A stretch of DNA of 64,000 nucleotides from Oscillospiraceae bacterium (GTDB lineage Bacteria; Bacillota_A; Clostridia; Oscillospirales; WRJC01). Below the pieces are notes generated by a model. That model made no database searches and was not told the origin of the DNA. It saw nothing but the letters and a program-made list of their open reading frames with translations. Below are positions 8,902-17,499 of this stretch, piece after piece. The position numbers and the translations under genes were made by a program. Location of the stretch: NCBI GenBank assembly GCA_009782405.1, contig WRJC01000004.1, positions 1 to 64,000 on the forward strand, in the 5' to 3' direction. The stretch's first letter is position 1, and the number at the start of each line of letters is the position of its first letter.

Positions 8902-11900
8902 TCATCGCCGTTTTAACTGCACCCGCACGTTCTTTATTTCATTTCGCCCTATTTCCACGACGAATCCGTCTTGATTTGTTTTCATTTCCCCGTCGGGCAA
9001 ATCGGTTTCGACCATGTTCGTCAAATTCGCGGAAGTTACCGCGCAGCCCGCAAATGCAATCGCGGCGGACTGCGTTTCTTTTGAAGCGTTCCATAAGCGG
9101 ACGATATGCCCTTTTCCGTTTTCGGCCAGTTTCCAATTCAAAACGTTCACTTCGGGATTTTCGCATTCCAAAAATTTTCCGCAGGGCTCAAATATTCCGT
9201 TTTCGTTCGCCCTGTCGGTAAATATGGCCGATTTTGGCAGCGATGCCTGCGCGCCCCATTTGGCAGCCGAAAAATCGCTTTCCGCCCCTCTTCCGGAAGT
9301 CAGGCAATATCGAAATACCGCCAAACCGGTTTGGGAAACCGAAAAGTTCGTCCCGAAATTATTGTTCGACAGTTGCGAAAATATCCAGCCGTTTTTTTGA
9401 TAATCCTCTTCCGTTTGCGGGTCGTGCCGGAAACTTTCGTCTGTAAAACAACGGTGCGCGGGCGAAACATATCCCGGCCACAGTTTGCAAAACCCGACAA
9501 TCGGGGCATCTATGCTGCTCCATAGAATATGATAATCGCCGTCTTCGATTTTCACCCAGTTTTGCACGGCAATCGCATCTGAATATGCGCCCGGGAAATA
9601 GTCTTTTGCAGGTTCCATGACAGAAAGCGCGGATTCATAACAAAAACGCGGATTTTCGGCTTTCAGGGGAAAGGCCAAGTGCGCGTTCAGAAGAGGCGTA
9701 GGGTCTTTGAAAACGCTTGTTTCAAAATAAATGTTCTTTACCTTTTTGTAAAGAATGATGTTATGCCGTATTATCGGATGCCCGGCGGCAAAAGAGTCTA
9801 TCCGAATTTTTGAATATGCGTTTTTTTGCTGCACCGTCAGCTTTACCCTTGTTTCTTGGATGTTTTCATTTGCCGAATTTTTTTCGCGCGCGGCAAACCT
9901 GTAAAAATCCCCGCCGTTTGGATCGACAAGTTCGCGGTTCGCCTCCTTGTCATATACGCTTGCAATGCGCATGGTTTTGGGGTCCGCCGTGATTTTGTAA
10001 TATTCGTTTTCTATCGCATTTTCCGATTTATCCGCATTTTCCGAAGTTTGCGTTTTGCCCAAATTCAGCCTGTACGCTTTGTATCCATGCGCGGGAATGC
10101 CTGTTGCGACAAAGTGAATGTCTTTTTTTATAATTCCGGGATCTTCAAAAATTCCATATCGTCTTGTCCCCTGCCCCAATCCCATTCGCTGAGCCGCGAA
10201 ATCGGCGGGCTCGTAAACATCGTCAAGTTCCGCCAGATCGTAAACCACGCTTTCTCCCGTAGTTTCATCGATCAAATCAAAACCGGATTCGAAATATGAT
10301 TTGCCCGGGTATGCGTGCCAACGGTAATCGAGGGGCACGCCCCGCAAAACCCCGTTTTCCGCAGGAACCATGACGCTGCCGGTCCCGTCTGCCTCGCGCA
10401 TATTCACAGTTATCGGGGCAGTCAGGCTCCATGAGCTTTGGTTGAACGCCACGAGATACAATTCGCCCGATTTCAACTTCAATTTATCCGAAATATGCGC
10501 CATTGATTTGTCGCGCACTTCGGCGGCGAACGCTTCGGCTCTGAAAGCGCGGAGCGCCTTTTCCCATTCAGCCGCCCGCGCCGCGGCTCCCGACGGAAAA
10601 TGAAACCCCCACGTGTGCTCGTCATGGCGCATCGTTTCTTCATATGCTTCGCCGATCCGGTCGCTTTGGTAAGTGTAATCCGTGTGCAGGCTCGCCGCAG
10701 AGGCGAGTTTTTCGGCGTTTGTCAGCGCGGCATGGTTTCGCCTGTTCGCCGATGCCGGGATCACAGTCGATGTGGCGCCCGAAGGGTAATCCTGCCCCGG
10801 CAGCTCCCCGCGCCATATGGGCAAACCATCTGGAAGTATTTTTGAGAAATCATCGTAAAACTTCGCGTTTGTACTGCATATCAAATGCGGATATGCCCAT
10901 TTTTCGTTCCAGTTTTTTATCGTATGCGCATATGTCCCGATATACGGCGAATTGTCGCGGTGACCCCCTCCGACGGGAAAACGCATGATCGAATAGGGAT
11001 AGCCGTTTGCGGCAGCTTTTTCAAGTTCGGATTCAAGCTGGGGAAGCGCGCCGTCGCTTCCGCCCCCGCATCCTTGGTTGTTGCACCAAAAAAGCACCCG
11101 CTTTTTTGAGGGGGTTTCCCACCAGAACGCGCCCGGGGAATTTTCGCGCCCGAAAATTTTTTTTTCATCCCAAAACGACCTGAATTTGGTTTCGCCCCAG
11201 CTGTAATACAGCGGCAATCCGGGGCAAAATATTTTGACGCCGATATTTGCCAGCACTTCGGACAATCCCCAGCTTATCCCGGGCACATCGTTGTGCTCCG
11301 CGCTTGTCACGGGGATATTGTAGCGGCGTCCGAGTTTCGCGCTGTGGTATGCCGTCCTGACAAGCGTTTCATGCCCGCACAATTCGGTTATCATATTTCC
11401 ATACAGCGAAGTCATTTCGAAGCGGCCATTTTGCAAAAGGCGTATCATTTCCGTTCGCCGCCCTTTTGGGGCGGTTTTGAAAAAACTGTCGAGGGACCAT
11501 GCCTGTTCGATGACAATCCTGAATTTCGCGTCATCAGGGTATGAATTTGTCTGTTTTGCGTGTTCGATTGCATAATTCAAATGTTGCGCCTGTTCTTTCC
11601 AGACATTTGAAGCAAGATCCGTATACCCCAAATCGTGGTGGGAAAGCTGCACGACATGAACGACCCAGTGCCTTGGGGGAACGACGGTAATTTCCATGCT
11701 GTCTGAAAATATGCCGTCCGAAAACAATTTGAACGAAACCTCCCTCGGCTTTGGAAATTCCCCGATAAAAAACTCGACCGCATTGCCGCCCTCGGACAAA
11801 CTGTATTTTTGCCTCCCAATTACCGCGTTTCCGCATTCGGCTATTATTTCCGCCCTTTCAAGAATTGCGGGGCTTGAAACGGAAATGCGCATCATCTGTT

Positions 11901-11976
11901 CCGGCCCGTTCGTTCCGTTTTTTGTGAAGATGCTCGGTTTTATGGATCTTATCCTGCATTTTTCCGTAATATCCAT
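8902..11976 (-). CDS. Glycoside hydrolase family 38, alpha-mannosidase-like
   Basis: A 1024-residue GH38-type protein. The zinc-site motif HHDLGYTD is at 113-120 (His113 and Asp115 as ligands) and EHNDVPG at 228-233 holds Asp230, the expected zinc ligand and nucleophile. The N-terminal ~100 residues form an extra beta domain, and the second half matches the large beta C-terminal region of the family. There is no signal peptide, so it acts in the cytoplasm, presumably on imported mannosides. The start has GGAGG 6 bases upstream. It begins 18 bases after the ABC ATPase gene and may be read through with it. Exact linkage specificity is unknown. Confidence 0.88.
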   Translation of the reverse strand: MDITEKCRIRSIKPSIFTKNGTNGPEQMMRISVSSPAILERAEIIAECGNAVIGRQKYSLSEGGNAVEFFIGEFPKPREVSFKLFSDGIFSDSMEITVVPPRHWVVHVVQLSHHDLGYTDLASNVWKEQAQHLNYAIEHAKQTNSYPDDAKFRIVIEQAWSLDSFFKTAPKGRRTEMIRLLQNGRFEMTSLYGNMITELCGHETLVRTAYHSAKLGRRYNIPVTSAEHNDVPGISWGLSEVLANIGVKIFCPGLPLYYSWGETKFRSFWDEKKIFGRENSPGAFWWETPSKKRVLFWCNNQGCGGGSDGALPQLESELEKAAANGYPYSIMRFPVGGGHRDNSPYIGTYAHTIKNWNEKWAYPHLICSTNAKFYDDFSKILPDGLPIWRGELPGQDYPSGATSTVIPASANRRNHAALTNAEKLASAASLHTDYTYQSDRIGEAYEETMRHDEHTWGFHFPSGAAARAAEWEKALRAFRAEAFAAEVRDKSMAHISDKLKLKSGELYLVAFNQSSWSLTAPITVNMREADGTGSVMVPAENGVLRGVPLDYRWHAYPGKSYFESGFDLIDETTGESVVYDLAELDDVYEPADFAAQRMGLGQGTRRYGIFEDPGIIKKDIHFVATGIPAHGYKAYRLNLGKTQTSENADKSENAIENEYYKITADPKTMRIASVYDKEANRELVDPNGGDFYRFAAREKNSANENIQETRVKLTVQQKNAYSKIRIDSFAAGHPIIRHNIILYKKVKNIYFETSVFKDPTPLLNAHLAFPLKAENPRFCYESALSVMEPAKDYFPGAYSDAIAVQNWVKIEDGDYHILWSSIDAPIVGFCKLWPGYVSPAHRCFTDESFRHDPQTEEDYQKNGWIFSQLSNNNFGTNFSVSQTGLAVFRYCLTSGRGAESDFSAAKWGAQASLPKSAIFTDRANENGIFEPCGKFLECENPEVNVLNWKLAENGKGHIVRLWNASKETQSAAIAFAGCAVTSANLTNMVETDLPDGEMKTNQDGFVVEIGRNEIKNVRVQLKRR

Positions 11977-11994
11977 TTTCGCCCTCCTTTGTTT

Positions 11995-12621
11995 TCAGCG
12001 TTGATTATCCAGCTGTTTCAGCTTGCCGTTGTCCATGACGACCGTTTTGTCCGCCGTTCCGCGCATGACATCCATGTCATGGGTCACAATTATTATGGTT
12101 TGCTCGCCTTTCATCTGATTTATGATGTTCACGATTTCTTCCGTCAATTTGGGATCGAGCGCGCTCGTCGGTTCGTCGAAGCATAATATGTCGGGTTTGA
12201 GCATGAGCGCGCGCGCTATGGCGGCTCTTTGTTTCTGCCCGCCGGAGAGCTGCGAAGGGTAATTGTCCTTTTTTTCGCTCAAGCCCACTTTTTCAAGTAT
12301 TTCGCCGGCTTGGGAATAATTTTTGCCGAGAAGCCTGGGAGCGAGTATGAGGTTTCCGAGCACGGTGTATTGCGGGAACAGGTTGTATTCCTGGAACACG
12401 AGCCCGAATGTGCCCTTCACTTTGTTTTTTTGGGGACCGATGAAATCTATGCTGCCGCTATCCGGCTCCTCGAGCCCGTTGAGCACCCTCAGCAGCGTAG
12501 ATTTTCCGCCTCCCGAAGGCCCGATGACCGCCAGCGTTTCACCATTTTCCAAATCAAAGCTCACATCGTCCAAAGCCTTGAGCCCCCCAAACGACTTGCA
12601 CAAATTACTCACCTGTAGCAT
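11995..12621 (-). CDS. Amino-acid ABC transporter ATP-binding protein (GlnQ type)
   Basis: A 208-residue ABC ATPase. Walker A is GPSGGGKST at 34-42, the Q-loop is Gln77, the signature LSGGQKQ is at 125-131, Walker B ILCFDE at 145-150 and the switch His at 181. It is about 30 residues shorter than typical GlnQ proteins, losing only the extreme C-terminus. It overlaps the permease gene by 17 bases and completes a three-gene polar amino-acid uptake system with the genes at 12605-13249 and 13391-14197. Confidence 0.95.
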   Translation of the reverse strand: MLQVSNLCKSFGGLKALDDVSFDLENGETLAVIGPSGGGKSTLLRVLNGLEEPDSGSIDFIGPQKNKVKGTFGLVFQEYNLFPQYTVLGNLILAPRLLGKNYSQAGEILEKVGLSEKKDNYPSQLSGGQKQRAAIARALMLKPDILCFDEPTSALDPKLTEEIVNIINQMKGEQTIIIVTHDMDVMRGTADKTVVMDNGKLKQLDNQR

Positions 12622-13249
12622 AAGCGATCCTCCTCTCCAGACGGCCGAAAACCAATGTCAGAATCGCCGTAGCGGCAAGGTAGAACACGAGCGAATAAAA
12701 AAGTGGCCATATTATTCCGTAGGCCGTGTATCGAGTGGCCTGCATGAGCATTTCCTGCACCGCTATGACCCGCGCCAGGGAAGTGTCTTTTACGAGCGTT
12801 ATCACTTCGTTGCCGATGGGAGCGGTTATGCGTTTTACGACTTGAAACAAAATGACATGAAAAAAAACCTGCCGTTTTGACAGCCCGAGCACTTTCCCCG
12901 CTTCGAATTGCCCTTTCGGGATGTTTTCGAGCGCGCCCCTGTATATTTCGGCAAAATACATGGCGTAGTTTATGACGAATGCGATCAGCGCCGCCGTCAT
13001 CCTGGATCTGAACGGAATTCCGAAAACAAGGCCGGGCACATACAGCACGATAAAAAGCTGGAGCATGAGCGGGGTGCCGCGTATCACCCATACCACAATC
13101 CTGCAACCCCACCTTATCGGATATATTTTGGACATTTCGCCCAATGTGACGACCATGCCCAGCGGCAGCGCCAAAACCAAAGTCACAAAAAATATTATCG
13201 CGTTTTGCCCCAGCCCCTTGACCAGGTTTTGCGTGACTTCCAACAACAT
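12605..13249 (-). CDS. Amino-acid ABC transporter permease (HisM/GlnP type)
   Basis: A 214-residue inner-membrane permease with about five hydrophobic segments. The EAA-type cytoplasmic loop (EAGKVLGLSKRQVFFHVILF region) contacts the ATPase. The length is normal for a polar amino-acid permease. It lies between the substrate-binding gene and the ATPase gene, separated from the former by a 141-base gap with a strong hairpin. Confidence 0.94.
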   Translation of the reverse strand: MLLEVTQNLVKGLGQNAIIFFVTLVLALPLGMVVTLGEMSKIYPIRWGCRIVVWVIRGTPLMLQLFIVLYVPGLVFGIPFRSRMTAALIAFVINYAMYFAEIYRGALENIPKGQFEAGKVLGLSKRQVFFHVILFQVVKRITAPIGNEVITLVKDTSLARVIAVQEMLMQATRYTAYGIIWPLFYSLVFYLAATAILTLVFGRLERRIAYATGE

Positions 13250-13277
13250 TATCTATATTACCTATCACTCCAAAATC

Positions 13278-13305
13278 GCGGGCGGGCCAATACAAACCCG
13301 CCCGC
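13278..13305 (-). other. Intercistronic GC-rich hairpin between SBP and permease genes
   Basis: A perfect 9-base stem, GCGGGCGGG / CCCGCCCGC, with a 10-base loop and no T-run. In ABC operons such hairpins downstream of the binding-protein gene commonly stabilise the upstream message and let the binding protein be made in excess. I infer that role here. Confidence 0.6.
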
Positions 13306-13390
13306 AACCTTAAATTTGCCTTCCTGAAATTGATTGGCGCGGACTTCATATGCGCGGATGCGCGCGCCGTTCACATCTGCCGCGCGTTTG

Positions 13391-14197
13391 CTATTTTATC
13401 AAAAGCGAACCCAGCCCGTATTTGTCGGCGAGCGCCTGGAGCGTCCCGTCGTCTTTGAGCTGCTTGATCGCGTCGTTCACTTTTTTCAGCGTGTCGGGGC
13501 TTTTTTTGCGGAATGCTATGCCGTATTCCTCGCTGGGGAAATTTTTGTCGATTATCGCCAGAGCCGCGAAATCGCTGCCTTCTTTTGTCTGTTCGCCCGC
13601 CATGGTCCCGTCTATGACGGTCATGTCGGCCGTGCCGGCCAGCACTTCCATCAATCCCTTGAGCTGCGCGTCGACCGGGGTGTAGTCCGCATTTGCGAAT
13701 ATGGCCTGCTCGTTGACGCATTCCTCCAAGGTGGAACCGGCTTCAGCGACGAGGGCCACTCCCGCAAAATCCCCGGCTGACTGGTACTTGTCCAAATCGG
13801 CTGCCCGAACCACGATAACCGGTCGGTTGGTCATATAGGCAACCGATATGTCCATCGATTTTGCGCGCTCGTCGGTTATTGTCATTCCGTTCCAGATCGC
13901 ATCGATGTTTTTGGAATTCAATTCGGTTTCTTTCGCTTCCCAGTCTATTTCCACGAATTTCGCCTTGACTTCCAGTATGGCGCAAACCGCTTCCGCGAAT
14001 TCTGTGTCAAAACCCAGGGTGTATTCGCCGTTTTCATCCTGGTAATTCATCGGGGCGTTAGGGGTGACCCCTATTATCATCTCCCCTTTGGGCCCGATTT
14101 CCTCCCAGTCTTTGTGGGACGCGCCGCAACCGGCCAACATTGCGAAAATCATCAACCCGGATAAAACCAATGCGAGGATCTTCATTTGCCTTTTCAT
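13391..14197 (-). CDS. Amino-acid ABC transporter substrate-binding lipoprotein
   Basis: A 268-residue family 3 solute-binding protein. The lipoprotein signal ends in LAGC with lipidated Cys24. The MIIGVTPNAPMNY stretch opens the mature domain and the GFDTEFA motif near 73-79 is typical of polar amino-acid binders. It is anchored on the outer face of the membrane and delivers to the permease/ATPase encoded immediately downstream. It differs in family from the six large orphan binding proteins elsewhere in the window. Ligand not predictable. Confidence 0.94.
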   Translation of the reverse strand: MKRQMKILALVLSGLMIFAMLAGCGASHKDWEEIGPKGEMIIGVTPNAPMNYQDENGEYTLGFDTEFAEAVCAILEVKAKFVEIDWEAKETELNSKNIDAIWNGMTITDERAKSMDISVAYMTNRPVIVVRAADLDKYQSAGDFAGVALVAEAGSTLEECVNEQAIFANADYTPVDAQLKGLMEVLAGTADMTVIDGTMAGEQTKEGSDFAALAIIDKNFPSEEYGIAFRKKSPDTLKKVNDAIKQLKDDGTLQALADKYGLGSLLIK

Positions 14198-14231
14198 AAA
14201 ATTTCTCCTTCTTTTTAATATAAATAAAATT

Positions 14232-14648
14232 TCAATCGCTTTCTTCTTCGTTGGTTTCGTATGCTTCGTATTCTTCGTCTGTTTCTTCTGATGCGTTTTT
14301 GATTTCTTCTTCCATGCACATGCGCTCTATATAGCCTATTATGTTGTATTTGTAGTTCTCCGGCAGCTTGCTGACCATTTTCAATATTTTTTGCTCGACG
14401 CTATTTGTTTCCCCTGCCGAGCTTTCGCCATTTTTTCCAAATCCTTTTTTTTCGGCGCCCGTTAGCAGCCAATCGTAAGAAACGCCGTAATACGTGGCTA
14501 TTTTTTTCAGCATCGATCTTCTCGGGATGCACAAATCGTGTTCCCACCTGTACACGGAATTCAACGACACGCTGAAGATTTCGCTTGTTTCCCTCAGCGT
14601 TTTTTTCATTTCAACCCTAAGTTTTTTCAATCTTTCGCCGATATTCAT
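14232..14648 (-). CDS. XRE-family HTH regulator with acidic C-terminus
   Basis: A 138-residue protein. Residues about 1-62 form a Cro/C1-type helix-turn-helix (ERLKKLRVEMKKTLRETSE, then SLNSVYRWEHD and a YYGVSYDWLL end). A central helical part follows, and the last ~25 residues are strongly acidic (Glu/Asp-rich). It overlaps the DivIVA gene by 4 bases (ATGA), so the two are translationally coupled. The target is unknown; the amino-acid transporter begins 34 bases downstream. Confidence 0.88.
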   Translation of the reverse strand: MNIGERLKKLRVEMKKTLRETSEIFSVSLNSVYRWEHDLCIPRRSMLKKIATYYGVSYDWLLTGAEKKGFGKNGESSAGETNSVEQKILKMVSKLPENYKYNIIGYIERMCMEEEIKNASEETDEEYEAYETNEEESD

Positions 14649-15073
14649 TTTGGTTTCATTTCCTCCCCTCCCAATTTTTCAATATTGCTTTTTGTCTCGC
14701 CGCCAAAAAATTTTTGCGCTTCCAACCCGACCGCGTCCATCGCCCGCTCCAAGGCAAAGTAGGCGCTTTCAAGGCTTTTTGCCGCCAAATCCATGATTTT
14801 CGCTTTTTCGCCCTGGGCGTCGGCCACTATTTTTTTTGCCAGATTTTCGCTGTCGATCAATGTTTTTGCGATTATTTCGCTGTCGTTGTTTTCTAAATTT
14901 TGAATTTTTTCTTCGAGTTTTTGGCAATTTTGCATCAAGGCTTCACATTTTTCGCGCAAAGCCACATTTTCGTCATACGCCTCCCGGTAGGCGTCTGCGA
15001 TTTTTTTTATGTATTCGTCCACCTGCGATTTGTCATAGCCGTTTTTTCTTTCGCTGAAAATCACCTCGGTCAT
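14645..15073 (-). CDS. DivIVA-domain protein
   Basis: A 142-residue coiled-coil protein. The N-terminal FSERKNGYDKSQVDEYI pattern is the DivIVA membrane-curvature-binding domain, followed by a long coiled coil to about residue 115. DivIVA/GpsB-like proteins mark septa and poles in Gram-positive bacteria. It is shorter than full DivIVA (about 160-230 residues), closer to small DivIVA paralogues. It overlaps neighbours by 4 bases on both sides. Confidence 0.88.
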   Translation of the reverse strand: MTEVIFSERKNGYDKSQVDEYIKKIADAYREAYDENVALREKCEALMQNCQKLEEKIQNLENNDSEIIAKTLIDSENLAKKIVADAQGEKAKIMDLAAKSLESAYFALERAMDAVGLEAQKFFGGETKSNIEKLGGEEMKPK

Positions 15074-16245
15074 AATATGCCGCCTCCCGTTTTTACTATA
15101 TATTCCGCAGCCCGCTCAAATTCGCCGATCACGTTTCCGCGTTCGCCCAAATTGCAGCTGTACTGCAATATGACGAAAAAACATCCGGTATCCGCGTCAT
15201 ATGAAGGACTCAATACGCGGGTGAAATAATCGAAAAGGCTTTCTCCTTCTTTTTTGTTTATCGCCCCGACATATGCTTTTTTGGCTTCGCGGCAGCGCTT
15301 TTGCACCTTTGCCATGTCATGCATTTCGGGATTGCCGAAATTGATGCCGAAAACATCGGAAAAGCCAAACAAACTTTCCAAAAGATAATCGTTTTTTCCG
15401 CAGTAATGCACATAGCCGCCGCCAAAATGCTTTAACATATCGCCGAGGCGCGGTTTTGCGAATTCGTCGATGAGCTGCGGGGAAAGAAGCGTCGTGGTGT
15501 CCTCGCTTATCTTTACGCCTCCTATGCCCTTTGGCAAAATCAAATGGTTGTAATGGGCGATCAACTCGCCGCTTTTGTCCATTCTCGCAAAACATTCGCC
15601 CATGGCGAAATACACCGCCTTGTCGCCCAGTTTCAAAAGATGATGGACAAACTCCGGGTCATCGTAAAAATCATAGAAAATCGAGTCGCCGTATACAAGA
15701 TGCGCGGTGTCTATCGGGCCCTGCAAATCCAAAGGGTAGACGAAAACTTTTTCCGCAAGGCCGCTTTCGCGCAGTTTTTTTGTCATGAATTCCATATGCC
15801 CCATCGCGGCGGCGAACTCCGCGCTGTCGCCTATCTCAAATTCATGGTTTTCGCCCATTGTTTCAATGTCTTCTTTTTTTGCATGATCCACGAGCCAAGG
15901 CATGATGTCCTCAAACAGCCGCTGCTGCGTGCCAAACAGCGAAGATATGATCCCGCAGCCCATGTTGGCGCGCATGGAGGGAACCGATCCGTAATTGCCG
16001 TTTACCGCGCACAGAACTTCGCGAAGGCCGTTTGCGAACATTTTTTCGCTGTCGAAATGTATCTCTTTCAAATTGTATGGCGCTATCCAATCCCTTTGCT
16101 CTTCTGTTTGCGGGCAAGACAGGGCGAGCGCCGGAATTTCCGTTTTTTCGCCGCGCCAAACCGCCGTCTGCGATTTTATCGCTGTTTTCACATAGGCGCT
16201 GTTTTCCCCGATATAATCGAGCGCTTTTTTCATCCCGTCAGTCAT
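15070..16245 (-). CDS. URO-D superfamily protein, corrinoid methyltransferase-like (copy 1)
   Basis: A 391-residue uroporphyrinogen decarboxylase-fold protein. It carries HYCG with His280 and Cys282, the H-x-C zinc pair that activates thiols in MtaA/CmuA-type methyltransferases. No porphyrin-binding signature is evident, so heme synthesis is unlikely. It probably transfers a methyl group to or from a cobamide or small acceptor in the cytoplasm. It overlaps the DUF1015 gene by 8 bases and DivIVA by 4. No corrinoid protein gene is near. It is one of four members of this superfamily in the window. Confidence 0.85.
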   Translation of the reverse strand: MTDGMKKALDYIGENSAYVKTAIKSQTAVWRGEKTEIPALALSCPQTEEQRDWIAPYNLKEIHFDSEKMFANGLREVLCAVNGNYGSVPSMRANMGCGIISSLFGTQQRLFEDIMPWLVDHAKKEDIETMGENHEFEIGDSAEFAAAMGHMEFMTKKLRESGLAEKVFVYPLDLQGPIDTAHLVYGDSIFYDFYDDPEFVHHLLKLGDKAVYFAMGECFARMDKSGELIAHYNHLILPKGIGGVKISEDTTTLLSPQLIDEFAKPRLGDMLKHFGGGYVHYCGKNDYLLESLFGFSDVFGINFGNPEMHDMAKVQKRCREAKKAYVGAINKKEGESLFDYFTRVLSPSYDADTGCFFVILQYSCNLGERGNVIGEFERAAEYIVKTGGGIL

Positions 16246-17479
16246 TTCGTTTTATCCTCCTGCATTCGATATAAAACCTTTTGTCGTCGGCTTCGCCCAT
16301 CGAAAAAGTTTTTCGCGGCAAAACCCCGCCTTTCTCAATTGCGGAAAACAAATCGGATTTTTTCATCGTATCGAAAACAAACCCTATCGTCCCCTCTTTT
16401 TGTGCCAGTTCCACGGTTTCGGCCTTTCCGTGCACGTAATCTATTTTCCCTCCGCGCCTTTTTTTGTAATCGTCCAAAAACAGCTGCAAGCTCTCCACGG
16501 GCAACGTGAATTCCGGGGCGCTCACCGATATTTTTTCGGAATTTTTTCCGTAGAACGCTTCAAATTCGTGAAAACCGGAGGATTTTCTTTCCGGGACAAA
16601 AAATTTTTTCATTTCGGCCACAATATCTTTCGGGTCAACTTCGAACATTATCCTGTAAATCGGTTCGAATTCGAGCGATTTGTCGTATATGTTCACAATC
16701 TCGGCCAGCGCGTACCTTGCAGGGTGATTTGCGCACTCGCCGGGCGGGAGCGTTTTTTTTATGTCTTCCCAGCACTCTTTCGCCGTGGCCAAAGAATGGT
16801 TCCCATCGCCCACCGCGAACATAAAGCCGCTTTTTTCGAGGGCGCCGAGCGTTTGTTTTACGAATGCTATGTTTTCGGCATCGAGGCTGTGGCATTTTAC
16901 GCGCCCGCTTTTGTGCATCAGTTCAAAATCGTAGAGTTTTTTTTGGCTTGGCGCGTTTTTTTTGAGTTCAGGCATCAAAATTTCATTTTCGTCCGCGAAC
17001 AAAACCATGGCGTGGGGAAGTTCAAACCGCGCTCTTTCACGTATTTTGACTCTGGGCGGTATCCTCTCGGGGACGGTTTTTTCGGTCGGGCGTATTTTTG
17101 CCTTTGAATCTTTTTGGCAATCGTACTCCTCTAAGTCCACCGCCCCCACAAGCCCCTGCCTGACCGAACCGTTTTTCAGTGTGCGCTCAATGTAGAACAT
17201 GGAATTTTCATGGCATTCCAAATCTTTTTCGTACCGATCCATAAAGCCGGCTATATCGCCTATTCTCTTTTTTTGTTCGCCCTGCGATTCGAGCTCCAGA
17301 TATATTTCCGGGAAAATCAAGTCCAAAGCGGACACGGCACCCCCCACGAAATCTTTTGTTTTTTCCCAATATGAAATATCGGAAGTGTACTGGTCGCAAG
17401 CGATGACGGCCCATTTTTCCATAAAATCCGGGTCATTTGCCCTTTTTGGCAACAAAATATCGGTTTCTTTAAAACACAT
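16238..17479 (-). CDS. DUF1015 family protein
   Basis: A 413-residue protein of the DUF1015 family, recognised by the ILLPKRANDPDF start, the CDQYTSDISYWE block near 28-39 and the GDGNHSLATAKE motif in the middle. The length is typical. The family is widespread in Clostridia and its biochemical role is not firmly established. It has no membrane segment. It overlaps the URO-D-family gene by 8 bases and follows FabV by 20 bases, so it belongs to the transcript started at the 18732-18760 promoter. Confidence 0.88.
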   Translation of the reverse strand: MCFKETDILLPKRANDPDFMEKWAVIACDQYTSDISYWEKTKDFVGGAVSALDLIFPEIYLELESQGEQKKRIGDIAGFMDRYEKDLECHENSMFYIERTLKNGSVRQGLVGAVDLEEYDCQKDSKAKIRPTEKTVPERIPPRVKIRERARFELPHAMVLFADENEILMPELKKNAPSQKKLYDFELMHKSGRVKCHSLDAENIAFVKQTLGALEKSGFMFAVGDGNHSLATAKECWEDIKKTLPPGECANHPARYALAEIVNIYDKSLEFEPIYRIMFEVDPKDIVAEMKKFFVPERKSSGFHEFEAFYGKNSEKISVSAPEFTLPVESLQLFLDDYKKRRGGKIDYVHGKAETVELAQKEGTIGFVFDTMKKSDLFSAIEKGGVLPRKTFSMGEADDKRFYIECRRIKRND

Positions 17480-17499
17480 AAATTATATATCGTCCCTTA